This document shows, one piece after another, positions 41,721 through 49,377 of a DNA stretch of 64,000 nt; the stretch's first letter is position 1, and every line of letters starts with the position of its first letter. The notes beneath the pieces were generated by a model that was given only the letters and a program-made list of their open reading frames with translations, did not search any database and had not been told where the DNA came from. The stretch covers positions 124,001-188,000 of the forward strand of contig JBDWDN010000010.1 of NCBI GenBank assembly GCA_039977295.1. Direction: 5' to 3'. This DNA is from Hellea sp039977295 (GTDB lineage Bacteria; Pseudomonadota; Alphaproteobacteria; Caulobacterales; Maricaulaceae). Made by a program: the position numbers and the translations under genes.

Positions 41721-42066
41721 CGTCGATAAGTTCCCGCTTTATCCGCGCGAGGGTAAAACCGATATTTCGGCGCTTTATCTGACCAATTGGAACATAGCCC
41801 AGCCGCTCTCGATAAGCCGCGTCATATTTGCGTTTGAGTTCAAAATGTAGCGAGCGGATCATGATAATATGGCCGCCCCGTATGAGCACGAAATAGGCGA
41901 TGAAAAAACCAACAATGAGCGAGTTGTGGTTAAGCTCTGAAGTCTCGGATCCGATTAAGCGCAAGAAGGCAAGAATGGCGAGCAAGACTATCGCGCTCGG
42001 CAGGACGCATCTTTGCAACCAATAGCGTAGAGAGAGCCAGTCACGTTCTAAGAGTTCTGGGGTCAT
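41689..42066 (-). CDS. Small membrane protein, unknown
   Basis: About 125 residues from the ATG at 42066 (MTPELLERDWLSLRYWLQRC); an ATG at 42120 would add 18 residues and neither has a clear ribosome site. Two hydrophobic segments (about 24-42 and 52-72) are followed by a basic cytoplasmic tail (KRKYDAAYRERLGY, LIDANQAKPRSKR). No family recognised. The 3' end overlaps the VOC gene. Confidence 0.6.
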   Translation of the reverse strand: MTPELLERDWLSLRYWLQRCVLPSAIVLLAILAFLRLIGSETSELNHNSLIVGFFIAYFVLIRGGHIIMIRSLHFELKRKYDAAYRERLGYVPIGQIKRRNIGFTLARIKRELIDANQAKPRSKR

Positions 42067-42127
42067 GATGGGAGTGTATACGTTTATGGGCGTGGGGGCG
42101 ATGGGGATATTCTGTAACATCAAAGTT

Positions 42128-42210
42128 CTTTGTCATCCTCGCGAAAGCGGGGATCTAACGCCGAGTATAGCATTTGAAGTTAGATCCCCGCTTCCGCGGG
42201 AATGACAAAG
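42128..42210. repeat. Palindromic intergenic repeat, copy E
   Basis: CTTTGTCATCCTCGC, GAAA loop and GCGGGGATCTAAC, then its near-mirror GTTAGATCCCCGC and GGGAATGACAAAG. Two hairpins in inverted order form one long palindrome, ending 20 bp beyond the GST stop. Confidence 0.85.
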
Positions 42211-42230
42211 TAGAAGAGCGTTAACGACGC

Positions 42231-42833
42231 CTACCCCGGCACATCCGTAATACGCATATGTTTCGGATGGTCACTGAACCTGTCGCACCATGCCATGATA
42301 TTGGGGTAACGTGACATATCGAAACCGCCCTCACCTGCGACATGTGTGTAAGCGTAAAGCGCGACATCGGCGATGCTTCGCCCGCCGCCCACGAACCAGA
42401 GATTATCGGCCAGATGAGCTTCCATTATATCCAGCGCGCCATAGCCTTTTTTCCATAAGACCGGCAATTCATCCTTACGCTGATCCATCGCATAGTGATG
42501 AATATAGCGCGCAACGGCGACGCTCGGTTCGTGCTTATATTGCTCAAAGAACATCCATTGCAGACACTTAGCTTGGTCAAACGCATTTTTCGGCCAGTAA
42601 GGCGTACCCTCGGCGAGGAAATAAAGAATGGCGTTACTCTCGGCGATGCGGCGGCCATCAGCCAGTTCCAAAAGCGGTATCTGCGCGGCGGGGTTTTTGG
42701 ACTTAAAGCCGTCCGTTTGCGTCTCGCCTTTGATAATATCGAGATTCACCCAATCATAGGAAAGGCCTAGATAAGCGAGGACAAGCCGGACCTTATAAGA
42801 GTTTCCAGATGGCAGGTAATCATAGAGTTTCAT
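42231..42833 (-). CDS. Glutathione S-transferase family protein
   Basis: 200 residues from the ATG at 42833 (MKLYDYLPSGNSYKVRLVLA), the natural start of the thioredoxin-like domain; the open frame further upstream is ignored. The N-domain has the NPAAQIPLLELADGRRIAES glutathione-binding segment with Ser-Asn-Ala. The C-terminal helical domain follows (from about 85: CLQWMFFEQYKHEPSVAVAR). Substrate not identifiable. Confidence 0.88.
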   Translation of the reverse strand: MKLYDYLPSGNSYKVRLVLAYLGLSYDWVNLDIIKGETQTDGFKSKNPAAQIPLLELADGRRIAESNAILYFLAEGTPYWPKNAFDQAKCLQWMFFEQYKHEPSVAVARYIHHYAMDQRKDELPVLWKKGYGALDIMEAHLADNLWFVGGGRSIADVALYAYTHVAGEGGFDMSRYPNIMAWCDRFSDHPKHMRITDVPG

Positions 42834-42844
42834 GAGGCGGTCTC

Positions 42845-43147
42845 TCAAGCGGCGTGTTGAGCCCCCTTTATAGACGCAGGCAAGAGCTCTTGCCAAGACG
42901 GATTGCGCGAGGTGATAAGCGCGTCAAGCCATTCACGTGAGGCGGTTTTTAGGGCGCGAACCCGCGCCTCAGCTTTAAACGCACAGGTAAAATGTTCAAC
43001 ATAGACCAGGCGGTCGATACGGAACTGAGCCTGCCGAATTTTACCCGAGCGGTGCTGGGTCACGCGCCGCAACAGATCGGGCGTAGCGTTAATGAAAATA
43101 GGGCCAGGCTGCGCGCCGGAGAGGATGTAAACGATATGTTCTGACAT
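42845..43147 (-). CDS. Degenerate GIY-YIG nuclease-like protein
   Basis: 100 residues from the ATG at 43147. The fold is that of small GIY-YIG proteins, but the signature reads VYILSGAQPGPIFINATPDL, so the second strand has FIN where YIG belongs, while the Arg (LLRRVTQHR) and FKAEARVRALKTASREWLDA are kept. It lacks the catalytic Tyr-Gly pattern and may be inactive. Divergent from an apparently intact relative. Confidence 0.75.
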   Translation of the reverse strand: MSEHIVYILSGAQPGPIFINATPDLLRRVTQHRSGKIRQAQFRIDRLVYVEHFTCAFKAEARVRALKTASREWLDALITSRNPSWQELLPASIKGAQHAA

Positions 43148-43221
43148 GGAACATAAGTAGAACAGTATTGTGAACAAAGTGTGAACTTTTGTGGATAAAT
43201 TGGGGATTGTGTGATACTTGT

Positions 43222-43252
43222 ATTTTGTCAAAACGCTTGAGGGATGACAAAG
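43222..43252. repeat. Remnant of the palindromic repeat
   Basis: TTTTGTCA ... GGGATGACAAAG flanking a degraded centre, between the two GIY-YIG genes. Only the outer arms are recognisable. Confidence 0.4.
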
Positions 43253-43265
43253 AGAGGGAGGCAAA

Positions 43266-43577
43266 ATGATGAGACAACATAATTACTATGTCTATATCCT
43301 CGCGAGCAGACCATTTGGTGCCATTTATATTGGCGTTACCAATGACTTAGCTCATCGCGTTCTAGAACATCGTGCGGGAACGAGAAGTAAGCATATAGCA
43401 AAGTATAAGATATTTCAGCTCGTTTATTATGAACATCATCAATATATAAACAACGCTTTGGAGCGCGAGGGTAATCTTAAAGCATGGCGACGAGCCTGGA
43501 AGGATGAACTGATTGAGACAGATAATCCTAATTGGCGCGATTTATATGACAGCTTTTGCAGTGAAGGTGAATGGTAG
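43266..43577 (+). CDS. GIY-YIG nuclease-superfamily protein
   Basis: 103 residues with YYVYILASRPFGAIYIGVTN, giving an intact GIY-like and YIG core, then LAHRVLEHR with the catalytic Arg and a Glu in the ALEREGNLKAWRRAWKDELI helix, ending NPNWRDLYD. Such UPF0213-type proteins are possible DNA-repair or DNA-modification nucleases of unknown role. It is divergent from a degenerate paralogue with a repeat remnant between them. Confidence 0.85.
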   Translation: MMRQHNYYVYILASRPFGAIYIGVTNDLAHRVLEHRAGTRSKHIAKYKIFQLVYYEHHQYINNALEREGNLKAWRRAWKDELIETDNPNWRDLYDSFCSEGEW

Positions 43578-43606
43578 AGTCTGTTAATTCAAACCCCTCA
43601 TTTCCA

Positions 43607-43688
43607 CTTTGTCATCCCAGCGAACGCTGGGATCTAACGACGAGAACCGCATCTGGCGTTAGATCCTCGCTTTCGCGAGGATGACAAA
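43607..43688. repeat. Palindromic intergenic repeat, copy F
   Basis: CTTTGTCATCCCAGC, GAAC loop, GCTGGGATCTAAC, then CGTTAGATCCTCGC, TTTC, GCGAGGATGACAAA. It lies between the convergent GIY-YIG and cysS genes, 29 bp and 40 bp from their stop codons. The two inner hairpins have different stem sequences, each with its own compensating changes. Confidence 0.85.
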
Positions 43689-43728
43689 AAGATAGAGGGA
43701 AATGGAGCCATGTTAGAAACAGGAACCC

Positions 43729-45216
43729 TTACGCCTTACGCCAACTACTCTTACCGCCTGCCCCTGATTCTATCACCACGCCTTCAGCTTTAAACTGGTC
43801 GCGGATTTCGTCTGAGCGTTTGAACATCTCGCCCATTTTGGCTTTGTCGCCTGTTTCTTTAGCGGCGAGGGCTTGCGCGCGGACGGAATCATATTCCTCG
43901 ACCAAAGCGTCATAATCCAGCCCGCCCTTGAACCAGTCTTCAGGGTCTTTTTGGAGGAGGCCTAGGAGGTCACCAAAGAACATCAGATCTGCTCGGAATC
44001 CCGCAGCAACGACCACTTCTTTTTTCTTGAGTGACTGTTCTAAGCCACTTTCTGAGTAAGTTAAGTGCGCCATCGTTTCTCTAGCAGCACTTCCCATGAA
44101 AAAGATAACGAGAGTGGTATTTAAATCTGAAAGTATTTGTTTTAAGGCTCCACTTTGGTGCTCAGAGCCAACTAAAAACTCTGTATCGTTTACGACTCGA
44201 TACCAACCATCTAACTGAGCCTTACTCTCTTTCAGCAAATCTTCAGTCCACAACAACTCACTCCGATAATGCGCTTTCAACAACGCAAGCCGAATAACCT
44301 CTCCATCCCAATCCTCTAGCAAGTCGTGAATGAGTTTTACATTGCCCAAGCTCTTAGACATCTTCTCGCTGCCCATATTGAGGAACTCATTATGGACCCA
44401 ATAATTGGCGAGCGGGGCGCCGTCATGGGCGCAATTGCTTTGCGCGATTTCGTTTTCGTGATGCGGGAATTTTAGGTCTACGCCGCCGCAGTGAATATCG
44501 ATGGTGTCACTCTCTGTGCCGTCGGTCAGGACCGCTTTTGCCATGGCGGAACATTCGATGTGCCAGCCTGGGCGGCCTCTTAGATTTTCGCCTTTAGGTC
44601 CTAATGGCGCATCCCAACCAACACCGTCTAATTCTGGCTTCCATAGAACGAAATCTGCGCTGTTACGTTTACGCGCAACTTCGCCTTCGCCTACACGATT
44701 GCCGCCGCGCAGGCTCTCCAAATTATTGCCAGAGAGTTTTCCGTAATCGTCATATTTTGACACATCGAAAAAAACATGGCCGTCGCTCTCATAAGCAAAG
44801 CCTTTTTCCAAAAGATCTGAAATCATCGCGGCCATATTATCAATATGCGCTGTACATTTTGGCTGCTCTGTCGGCGGCAAACAGCCAATCGCGGCCAAGT
44901 CTTCATTATAGATACGCGCATATTTTTCAGTAATATCAGAAATCGGCTTACCCGTCTCTTTGGCGCTTTGAATAATACGGTCATCGACATCTGTAATATT
45001 GCGCGCATAGATAACATGGTCCTCGCCGTAAATATGGCGCAGCACGCGGAACAGCACATCAGCGACGACCGCCGCGCGCGCATTGCCGATATGAGCGTAG
45101 CTATAGACGGTTGGGCCGCAATTATACATCGTCACGCGGGTGGGGTCTTGCGGTGTGAAGACCTCTTTCTGGCGCGTTAAAGAATTATAGAGCGTTAATT
45201 GTGGCTTTTCAGTCAT
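43729..45216 (-). CDS. cysS: Cysteinyl-tRNA synthetase
   Basis: 495 residues from the ATG at 45216. The HIGH-type motif is in NCGPTVYSYAHIGNARAAVV. KMSKS reads EKMSKSLGNV. Zinc ligands are in CGPT, HIECSAMA and HHENEIAQS. Between about 330 and 410 (bases 44000-44240) the anticodon/DALR-linking region is unusual (SEHQSGALKQILSDLNTTLV, KKKEVVVAAGFRADLMFFGD) and uses more A/T-rich codons than the rest, which suggests local recombination or relaxed constraint. The gene is complete and in frame. Confidence 0.96.
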   Translation of the reverse strand: MTEKPQLTLYNSLTRQKEVFTPQDPTRVTMYNCGPTVYSYAHIGNARAAVVADVLFRVLRHIYGEDHVIYARNITDVDDRIIQSAKETGKPISDITEKYARIYNEDLAAIGCLPPTEQPKCTAHIDNMAAMISDLLEKGFAYESDGHVFFDVSKYDDYGKLSGNNLESLRGGNRVGEGEVARKRNSADFVLWKPELDGVGWDAPLGPKGENLRGRPGWHIECSAMAKAVLTDGTESDTIDIHCGGVDLKFPHHENEIAQSNCAHDGAPLANYWVHNEFLNMGSEKMSKSLGNVKLIHDLLEDWDGEVIRLALLKAHYRSELLWTEDLLKESKAQLDGWYRVVNDTEFLVGSEHQSGALKQILSDLNTTLVIFFMGSAARETMAHLTYSESGLEQSLKKKEVVVAAGFRADLMFFGDLLGLLQKDPEDWFKGGLDYDALVEEYDSVRAQALAAKETGDKAKMGEMFKRSDEIRDQFKAEGVVIESGAGGKSSWRKA

Positions 45217-45240
45217 AGTGTTCCCATCTAATGAATTACC

Positions 45241-45840
45241 ATGAAAACGCAACAAATCATCACGGGACTTTTACTGGCCGTCGGCGCTCTTATCGCTATT
45301 CGCGGGGCAATGACCCCAGATTTAAATCTGCTCACCTTCACCGTCGAAGATCGCCGCGCTTATGGCAATGGCTATACGGATGACCGCTCTGTCGGTGTGG
45401 TGCGTAAATTGCTGAGGGAACACCCGCAAGTCGACACATTGGTTTTAAAAGATATGTCCGGCACAAAAGATGGTGATCGCAATATTGTTCTCGCGCGTGA
45501 TATTCGGCGGCGCGGCTTGAATACGCATTTAGAGAGAAATAGCCGTATTGCGTCTGGCGCCGTCGATTTATTCATCGCGGGCAAGCACCGAACACTGGAA
45601 TGCGGCGCCCTCATTGGCGTGCATAGCTGGTCCATCGGCGAGACAGTCCGCATCTCGCCTGGCGATATGGGCGGAGATTCCCGCCAAAGGCTCCATGAGA
45701 AATTCCTTAGCGATATGGGCATCGATCCTGCCTTTTACGCCTTCACACGCGCCGCAGCGGAGCCCGAGGATATTCATTATATGAGCACCGAAGAGATTAA
45801 CCGCTTTGGGCTGACGAGCGAACCGCTAATGTGTGACTGA
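45241..45840 (+). CDS. ClpP/SppA-fold exported protein (COG3904-like)
   Basis: 199 residues with an N-terminal signal/anchor (QQIITGLLLAVGALIAIRGA). The segment QVDTLVLKDMSG, then RRRGLNTHLERNSRIASGAV followed by LFIAG and ALIGVHSW, resembles the ClpP/SppA crotonase fold, with Ser in IASGAV as the possible nucleophile and His in GVHSW. These periplasmic ClpP-like proteins have no settled function. It is divergent from cysS with 24 bp between starts. Confidence 0.65.
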   Translation: MKTQQIITGLLLAVGALIAIRGAMTPDLNLLTFTVEDRRAYGNGYTDDRSVGVVRKLLREHPQVDTLVLKDMSGTKDGDRNIVLARDIRRRGLNTHLERNSRIASGAVDLFIAGKHRTLECGALIGVHSWSIGETVRISPGDMGGDSRQRLHEKFLSDMGIDPAFYAFTRAAAEPEDIHYMSTEEINRFGLTSEPLMCD

Positions 45841-45931
45841 GCTTTCATCTCCCGCTAGTGAGATTATTGCATAAGCCCTGTGCGCATTTGTGTCTGGCAA
45901 TCCCCTCACTCTTTGCGCTATAGGCCTCCTC

Positions 45932-46552
45932 ATGAGTAATGAGACCCCCAAAAAACCCGTTCTTAAAGCCGTGGCAAATGCCCCTCGCCCTTCCAAAGAA
46001 GAGGCTATGGCGGCTGTGCGCACTTTAATTGCTTGGGCTGGAGATAATCCGGACCGTGAAGGTTTGAAAGACACGCCAAAGCGCGTTGTAAATGCTTACA
46101 GCGAATGGTTCCGAGGCTATGATCTTGACCCCGCGCAAGAATTATCACGCGTTTTCGAGGATGTTTCGGGTTATGATGATATGGTTATCTTACGCGAAAT
46201 TGATGTTGAGAGTCATTGCGAGCATCACATGGCACCCTTCCTAGGCACGGCTTATGTGGCCTATCTGCCCACTGATAAGGTCGTTGGCATTTCAAAGCTT
46301 GTCAAAGTCGTTGAGATTTTTGCCAAGCGTCTACAGACCCAAGAAACGATGACGGCTCAAATCGCCGAAGCGATTGATGACGCGCTTAAGCCTCGCGGCT
46401 CTGCCGTTATGATTGACGCTGTTCACCAATGTATGAGCACACGCGGCGTCCATCATCCGAATGTGTCCACGATAACAACGCAATTCACCGGCGAGTTTAA
46501 AACCAATCCAAGCCTGCAAGACCGTTTTTTAAGATTGATTAAGCCGGCTTAG
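45932..46552 (+). CDS. folE: GTP cyclohydrolase I
   Basis: 206 residues from the ATG at 45932. Converts GTP to dihydroneopterin triphosphate, the first step of folate synthesis. The zinc ligands are in VESHCEHHMAPFLGTAYVAY and HQCMSTRGVHHPN, the classical FolE signatures, plus ISKLVKVVEIFAKRLQTQET. Decameric cytoplasmic enzyme. The variable N-terminal ~30 residues are Lys/Pro-rich. Confidence 0.97.
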   Translation: MSNETPKKPVLKAVANAPRPSKEEAMAAVRTLIAWAGDNPDREGLKDTPKRVVNAYSEWFRGYDLDPAQELSRVFEDVSGYDDMVILREIDVESHCEHHMAPFLGTAYVAYLPTDKVVGISKLVKVVEIFAKRLQTQETMTAQIAEAIDDALKPRGSAVMIDAVHQCMSTRGVHHPNVSTITTQFTGEFKTNPSLQDRFLRLIKPA

Positions 46553-46562
46553 ATTTTAACAC

Positions 46563-46583
46563 CGTGCATCCCAGCCCAGCGTT
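46563..46583. repeat. Half copy of a second repeat family
   Basis: CGTGCATCCCAGCCCAGCGT, matching with one difference the reverse complement of part of the inverted repeat at 47672-47738. It lies 10 bp after the folE stop. Confidence 0.55.
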
Positions 46584-46598
46584 CGTTCGGGTGCCATT

Positions 46599-47570
46599 TT
46601 ACTTGAGCATCACCTCAGGCCCAATCACCTCAACTCTATTCGTAAAAACGATGCCTTTATAATTATTCGGCACAAACCCCAATTGCTCGACCCTATCAAT
46701 CCCCGTTGTTATGCTGCCCTCAATCGGGCCTATTAGCATGGACCGGCTCCCTACGCCCTTAAGGCGTTTTTCGAAACGGTGGGGCCAGCCCCATATCATT
46801 TTCCTGTAATTTACGGGCACAGGAATAATCTGATTATGACAAGCCTGGGGCATTTTTCCAAACCACCCTGTGAGCATATACCCTTTGGCGCAGTCTTTAA
46901 TCTGCCCTTTGGAATAACTCAGAATATCAGGCTGAACCTCACGCAGAATATTGATCGGCGCTTCGTGTCCATTCACGATCAACCGCGCCCAATCCTGCCC
47001 GCCTCGCGCATCAATATAAGCCATAAGCGCCCTCGCCTCTTTGGCAGAGCGGCTTTTGATATTAATATTGAAAACGGTATTCGGAAAAGCGTCGAGCACC
47101 GCATTTAAACTTGGCATGGCGCCAATAAATTTTCCGCGAAATGGGAAGCTTTGCCCGCCATCTGCGGTGTAGCCATAGCCAATATCGAGCGCTTGAAGCT
47201 CTGCAAGGCTTTGGTCTCGCGTAGCGCCGCGACCATTTGTGCGGCAATCGAGCGTCCAATCATGAAACACGGCGAACTCGCCATCCGTTGTCGGATGAAT
47301 ATCAAATTCAATAATATCAGCGCCAGTATATATGGCGGCTTGCATCGAAGATAAGGTATTTTCTATCTCGTCATGTGACGGTTCATATATCTGCGCGGCA
47401 GTACAGCTTTTATATGAAATACCTATGGGGCTGAACGTCTGATGCACGCCGCGATGGGCTAAAATACTCATCTCTCCGTCTGGCACGCCCGCAAGCCATG
47501 AGGCATTGACCAAATAAACCCCAGCCGCAAAAACCGTGATTCCAAGTCCTATAATCTTACGTTTTTTCAT
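46599..47570 (-). CDS. Glycerophosphodiester phosphodiesterase family protein
   Basis: 323 residues with an N-terminal membrane anchor (KIIGLGITVFAAGVYLVNAS). The GDPD TIM-barrel keeps the first catalytic His and Arg (AHRGVH), EFDIHPTTDGEFAVFHDW with the metal-binding Glu-Asp and second His, then ALDIGYGY and FNINIKSRSAKE. It probably hydrolyses glycerophosphodiesters at the outer face of the inner membrane. Confidence 0.87.
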   Translation of the reverse strand: MKKRKIIGLGITVFAAGVYLVNASWLAGVPDGEMSILAHRGVHQTFSPIGISYKSCTAAQIYEPSHDEIENTLSSMQAAIYTGADIIEFDIHPTTDGEFAVFHDWTLDCRTNGRGATRDQSLAELQALDIGYGYTADGGQSFPFRGKFIGAMPSLNAVLDAFPNTVFNINIKSRSAKEARALMAYIDARGGQDWARLIVNGHEAPINILREVQPDILSYSKGQIKDCAKGYMLTGWFGKMPQACHNQIIPVPVNYRKMIWGWPHRFEKRLKGVGSRSMLIGPIEGSITTGIDRVEQLGFVPNNYKGIVFTNRVEVIGPEVMLK

Positions 47571-47637
47571 AAAGCCCTCCCATGCCCCCTCTTCATATTA
47601 GAGCTGGGCGGCAAAAAGGCGGGATTGTGATAATTTC

Positions 47638-47667
47638 GAGAATATTAATTCCCAATTTAATATTCTC
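47638..47667. promoter_or_regulatory. AT-rich inverted repeat upstream of the GDPD gene
   Basis: GAGAATATTAA, eight-base loop, TTAATATTCTC: a perfect 11-bp dyad about 68 bp upstream of the GDPD start. Operator-like; no regulator known. Confidence 0.45.
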
Positions 47668-47671
47668 CCCA

Positions 47672-47738
47672 CCTCCCGTGCATCCCAACTCATGACGTTT
47701 GCAACCAAACGCCGGGCTGGGATGCACGGCGAAGGAGG
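47672..47738. repeat. Inverted repeat of the second family (full copy)
   Basis: CCTCCCGTGCATCCCA at the left and TGGGATGCACGGCGAAGGAGG-like sequence at the right enclose GACGTTTGCAACCAAACGCC. The right arm recurs as a half copy after folE. Confidence 0.6.
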
Positions 47739-47765
47739 AAGTGTTTTAGAGCTGAACTCGACCCA

Positions 47766-47809
47766 CAAAAAAACCCGCCCTAGCGTTTTAACAAAACGCA
47801 GGGACGGGT
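47766..47809 (-). terminator. Rho-independent terminator of rpmB
   Basis: On the minus strand ACCCGTCCCT, GCGTTTT-GTT-AAAACGC, AGGGCGGGT and a T7 run. A long strong stem with one bulge, 25 bp after the rpmB stop. Confidence 0.85.
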
Positions 47810-47833
47810 CTTTCGTAATTCTTTTGCGGCTTA

Positions 47834-48136
47834 CTAAGCGTTAGCGGCTTCTAGCTCTGCTTTTGCTTTGACGAGAAGCTTTTTGATCTTCTTAGCTTTG
47901 TCAGTGAGCTTGTGGTTTTTTGTGCCCATCAAGAAGCCGTCTAGGCCGCCTTTGAAATCTACTGTGCGAAGTGTCGCGGCAGAGATGCGCATTTTGAACT
48001 TTTGACCGAGTGTTTCGGATGGAAGCGTTACATTACACAGATTGACGTTAAAACGACGATTAGTTCTGTTTTTGGCGTGTGATACATTATGACCGGACAT
48101 TGGGCCTGTATCGAGAAGATCGCAGCGACGTGACAT
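47834..48136 (-). CDS. rpmB: 50S ribosomal protein L28
   Basis: 100 residues starting MSRRCDLLDTGPMSGHNVSH, the usual L28 start, with SHAKNRTNRRFNVNLCNVTL. A Lys-rich C-terminal extension (NHKLTDKAKKIKKLLVKAKA) is typical of alphaproteobacterial L28. A terminator-like hairpin lies between the promoter region and the start codon, suggesting premature termination control, and a strong terminator follows the gene. Confidence 0.97.
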   Translation of the reverse strand: MSRRCDLLDTGPMSGHNVSHAKNRTNRRFNVNLCNVTLPSETLGQKFKMRISAATLRTVDFKGGLDGFLMGTKNHKLTDKAKKIKKLLVKAKAELEAANA

Positions 48137-48158
48137 TTTTCGTACCTAGTTTAAAATA

Positions 48159-48185
48159 TAAAAAGAGCCGCGCAGATGCGGGCTC
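48159..48185 (-). terminator. Terminator-like hairpin in the rpmB leader
   Basis: On the minus strand GAGCCCGC, loop ATCTGC, GCGGCTC and TTTTT, 23 bp upstream of the rpmB start. The gene further upstream is divergent, so no other transcript needs termination here. It is a candidate attenuator. Confidence 0.6.
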
Positions 48186-48377
48186 AGGACAGTTGGGGCG
48201 AATTAGAGGGAGAATCGCCCTGCGTCAACCCTTTTTCCAGCAATATACCAGTAATATGAATGCAAACTGCAGAGACTGAACATGACGAAGAATTCACGCA
48301 ATTCCGTCCTTTCGTTCAGCTTGGCGCTAGAAATCTACCGTTAAGATGTCTACCAAACGCCTGAATAGGATAAAGAC

Positions 48378-49274
48378 ATGAAACGTATTTTAACAACCGC
48401 CCTTCTCGGCCTGACAGCGTCAGGCATAGCGAGCGCCTCTTTCTTGGATCAGAGCCGTAATATGGCCGCGCTCAATGACGGCAATATTATGCCAAAGACC
48501 TATAGCGTTCCAGCTGCGGGCGCAGACGCCACAGAATTTGACTTTAAACTCAAAGGCTATGTCTTTGGTTTCAAGATGATTACGGCCAATTATACGGGCT
48601 GGTATGGCGATAGAGATTATGCCGTTTATTCAGATCTAAAGACATCTGGTCTTGGCGCGATGCTGAAAAAGCTTGAAATCTGGGCTGTTACGACAGGCAC
48701 ATATACACGGTCGGGCCTGACGCCTAATTTCCACGTTCAGCAAAATATGGACAAGAAGAACCGCCGCGTGGAGATGAATTATAATAATAATCGCGGCTAT
48801 ATCCATGTCGCGATTGAACCGCCTATCGGAAGTCAGGGCATACCCGCCGCGACTCCCGCCGAGCGTTATGCAGCGGATGATACAATTTCGGCTGTTTTAA
48901 ACCTAATGATGCGCGGACAAAAAATTGATGGTCCTGTATGTTCGGGCGGCGTGCGGGTCTTTGATTCCAAGCAGCACTATAATCTGCGCATGGAAAATAA
49001 AGGCGCGGATAGGGCTAAATTTGACGGCGACAAGATCGACACAATCCAGTGCCACATATATTATGAGCCCATCTCAGGCTTTGACCCCGAAGACCTTCCC
49101 GACGCAGAAGAAGGCGGAACGCCGATTGTCATGCAGCTAAAAGCCTTTCCAGAGCTTGGCCTTTATGTGCCTGTGCGTTTTACCTACAAGATCAGCTCGA
49201 TTAAGGCCGTGATCAAACTTGATGAAATGATCATTAAAAAGCCTGGAAAAATTGCCGAGGTTATCGCGGACTAA
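48378..49274 (+). CDS. DUF3108 exported protein
   Basis: 298 residues with a signal peptide (MKRILTTALLGLTASGIASA, cleavage near ASA-SFL). The mature part has the DUF3108 pattern (YSVPAAGADATEFDFKLKGY, VFGFKMITANYTGWYGDRDY, AVYSDLKTSGLGAMLKKLE). Probably periplasmic or outer-membrane associated; function unknown. Divergent from rpmB. Confidence 0.75.
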   Translation: MKRILTTALLGLTASGIASASFLDQSRNMAALNDGNIMPKTYSVPAAGADATEFDFKLKGYVFGFKMITANYTGWYGDRDYAVYSDLKTSGLGAMLKKLEIWAVTTGTYTRSGLTPNFHVQQNMDKKNRRVEMNYNNNRGYIHVAIEPPIGSQGIPAATPAERYAADDTISAVLNLMMRGQKIDGPVCSGGVRVFDSKQHYNLRMENKGADRAKFDGDKIDTIQCHIYYEPISGFDPEDLPDAEEGGTPIVMQLKAFPELGLYVPVRFTYKISSIKAVIKLDEMIIKKPGKIAEVIAD

Positions 49275-49377
49275 GCTGGAGCTTAACGCAAAATTAAGGC
49301 TGTTAAGCAGTTTTGCTGAGTTTTAACGCTACTGGAATATCGATGGACTATAAGCTTCCCCAAAATAAGGGTGAGTT

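Noticed and set aside
42845..43577. GIY-YIG genes considered as homing endonucleases or a toxin-antitoxin pair.
   Set aside because: They are the small stand-alone UPF0213-type, with no intron, intein or DNA-binding extension and no antitoxin-like partner.
10859..43688. Palindromic repeats considered as a CRISPR array.
   Set aside because: Copies are dispersed over 33 kb with no regular spacers, and no cas genes are present.
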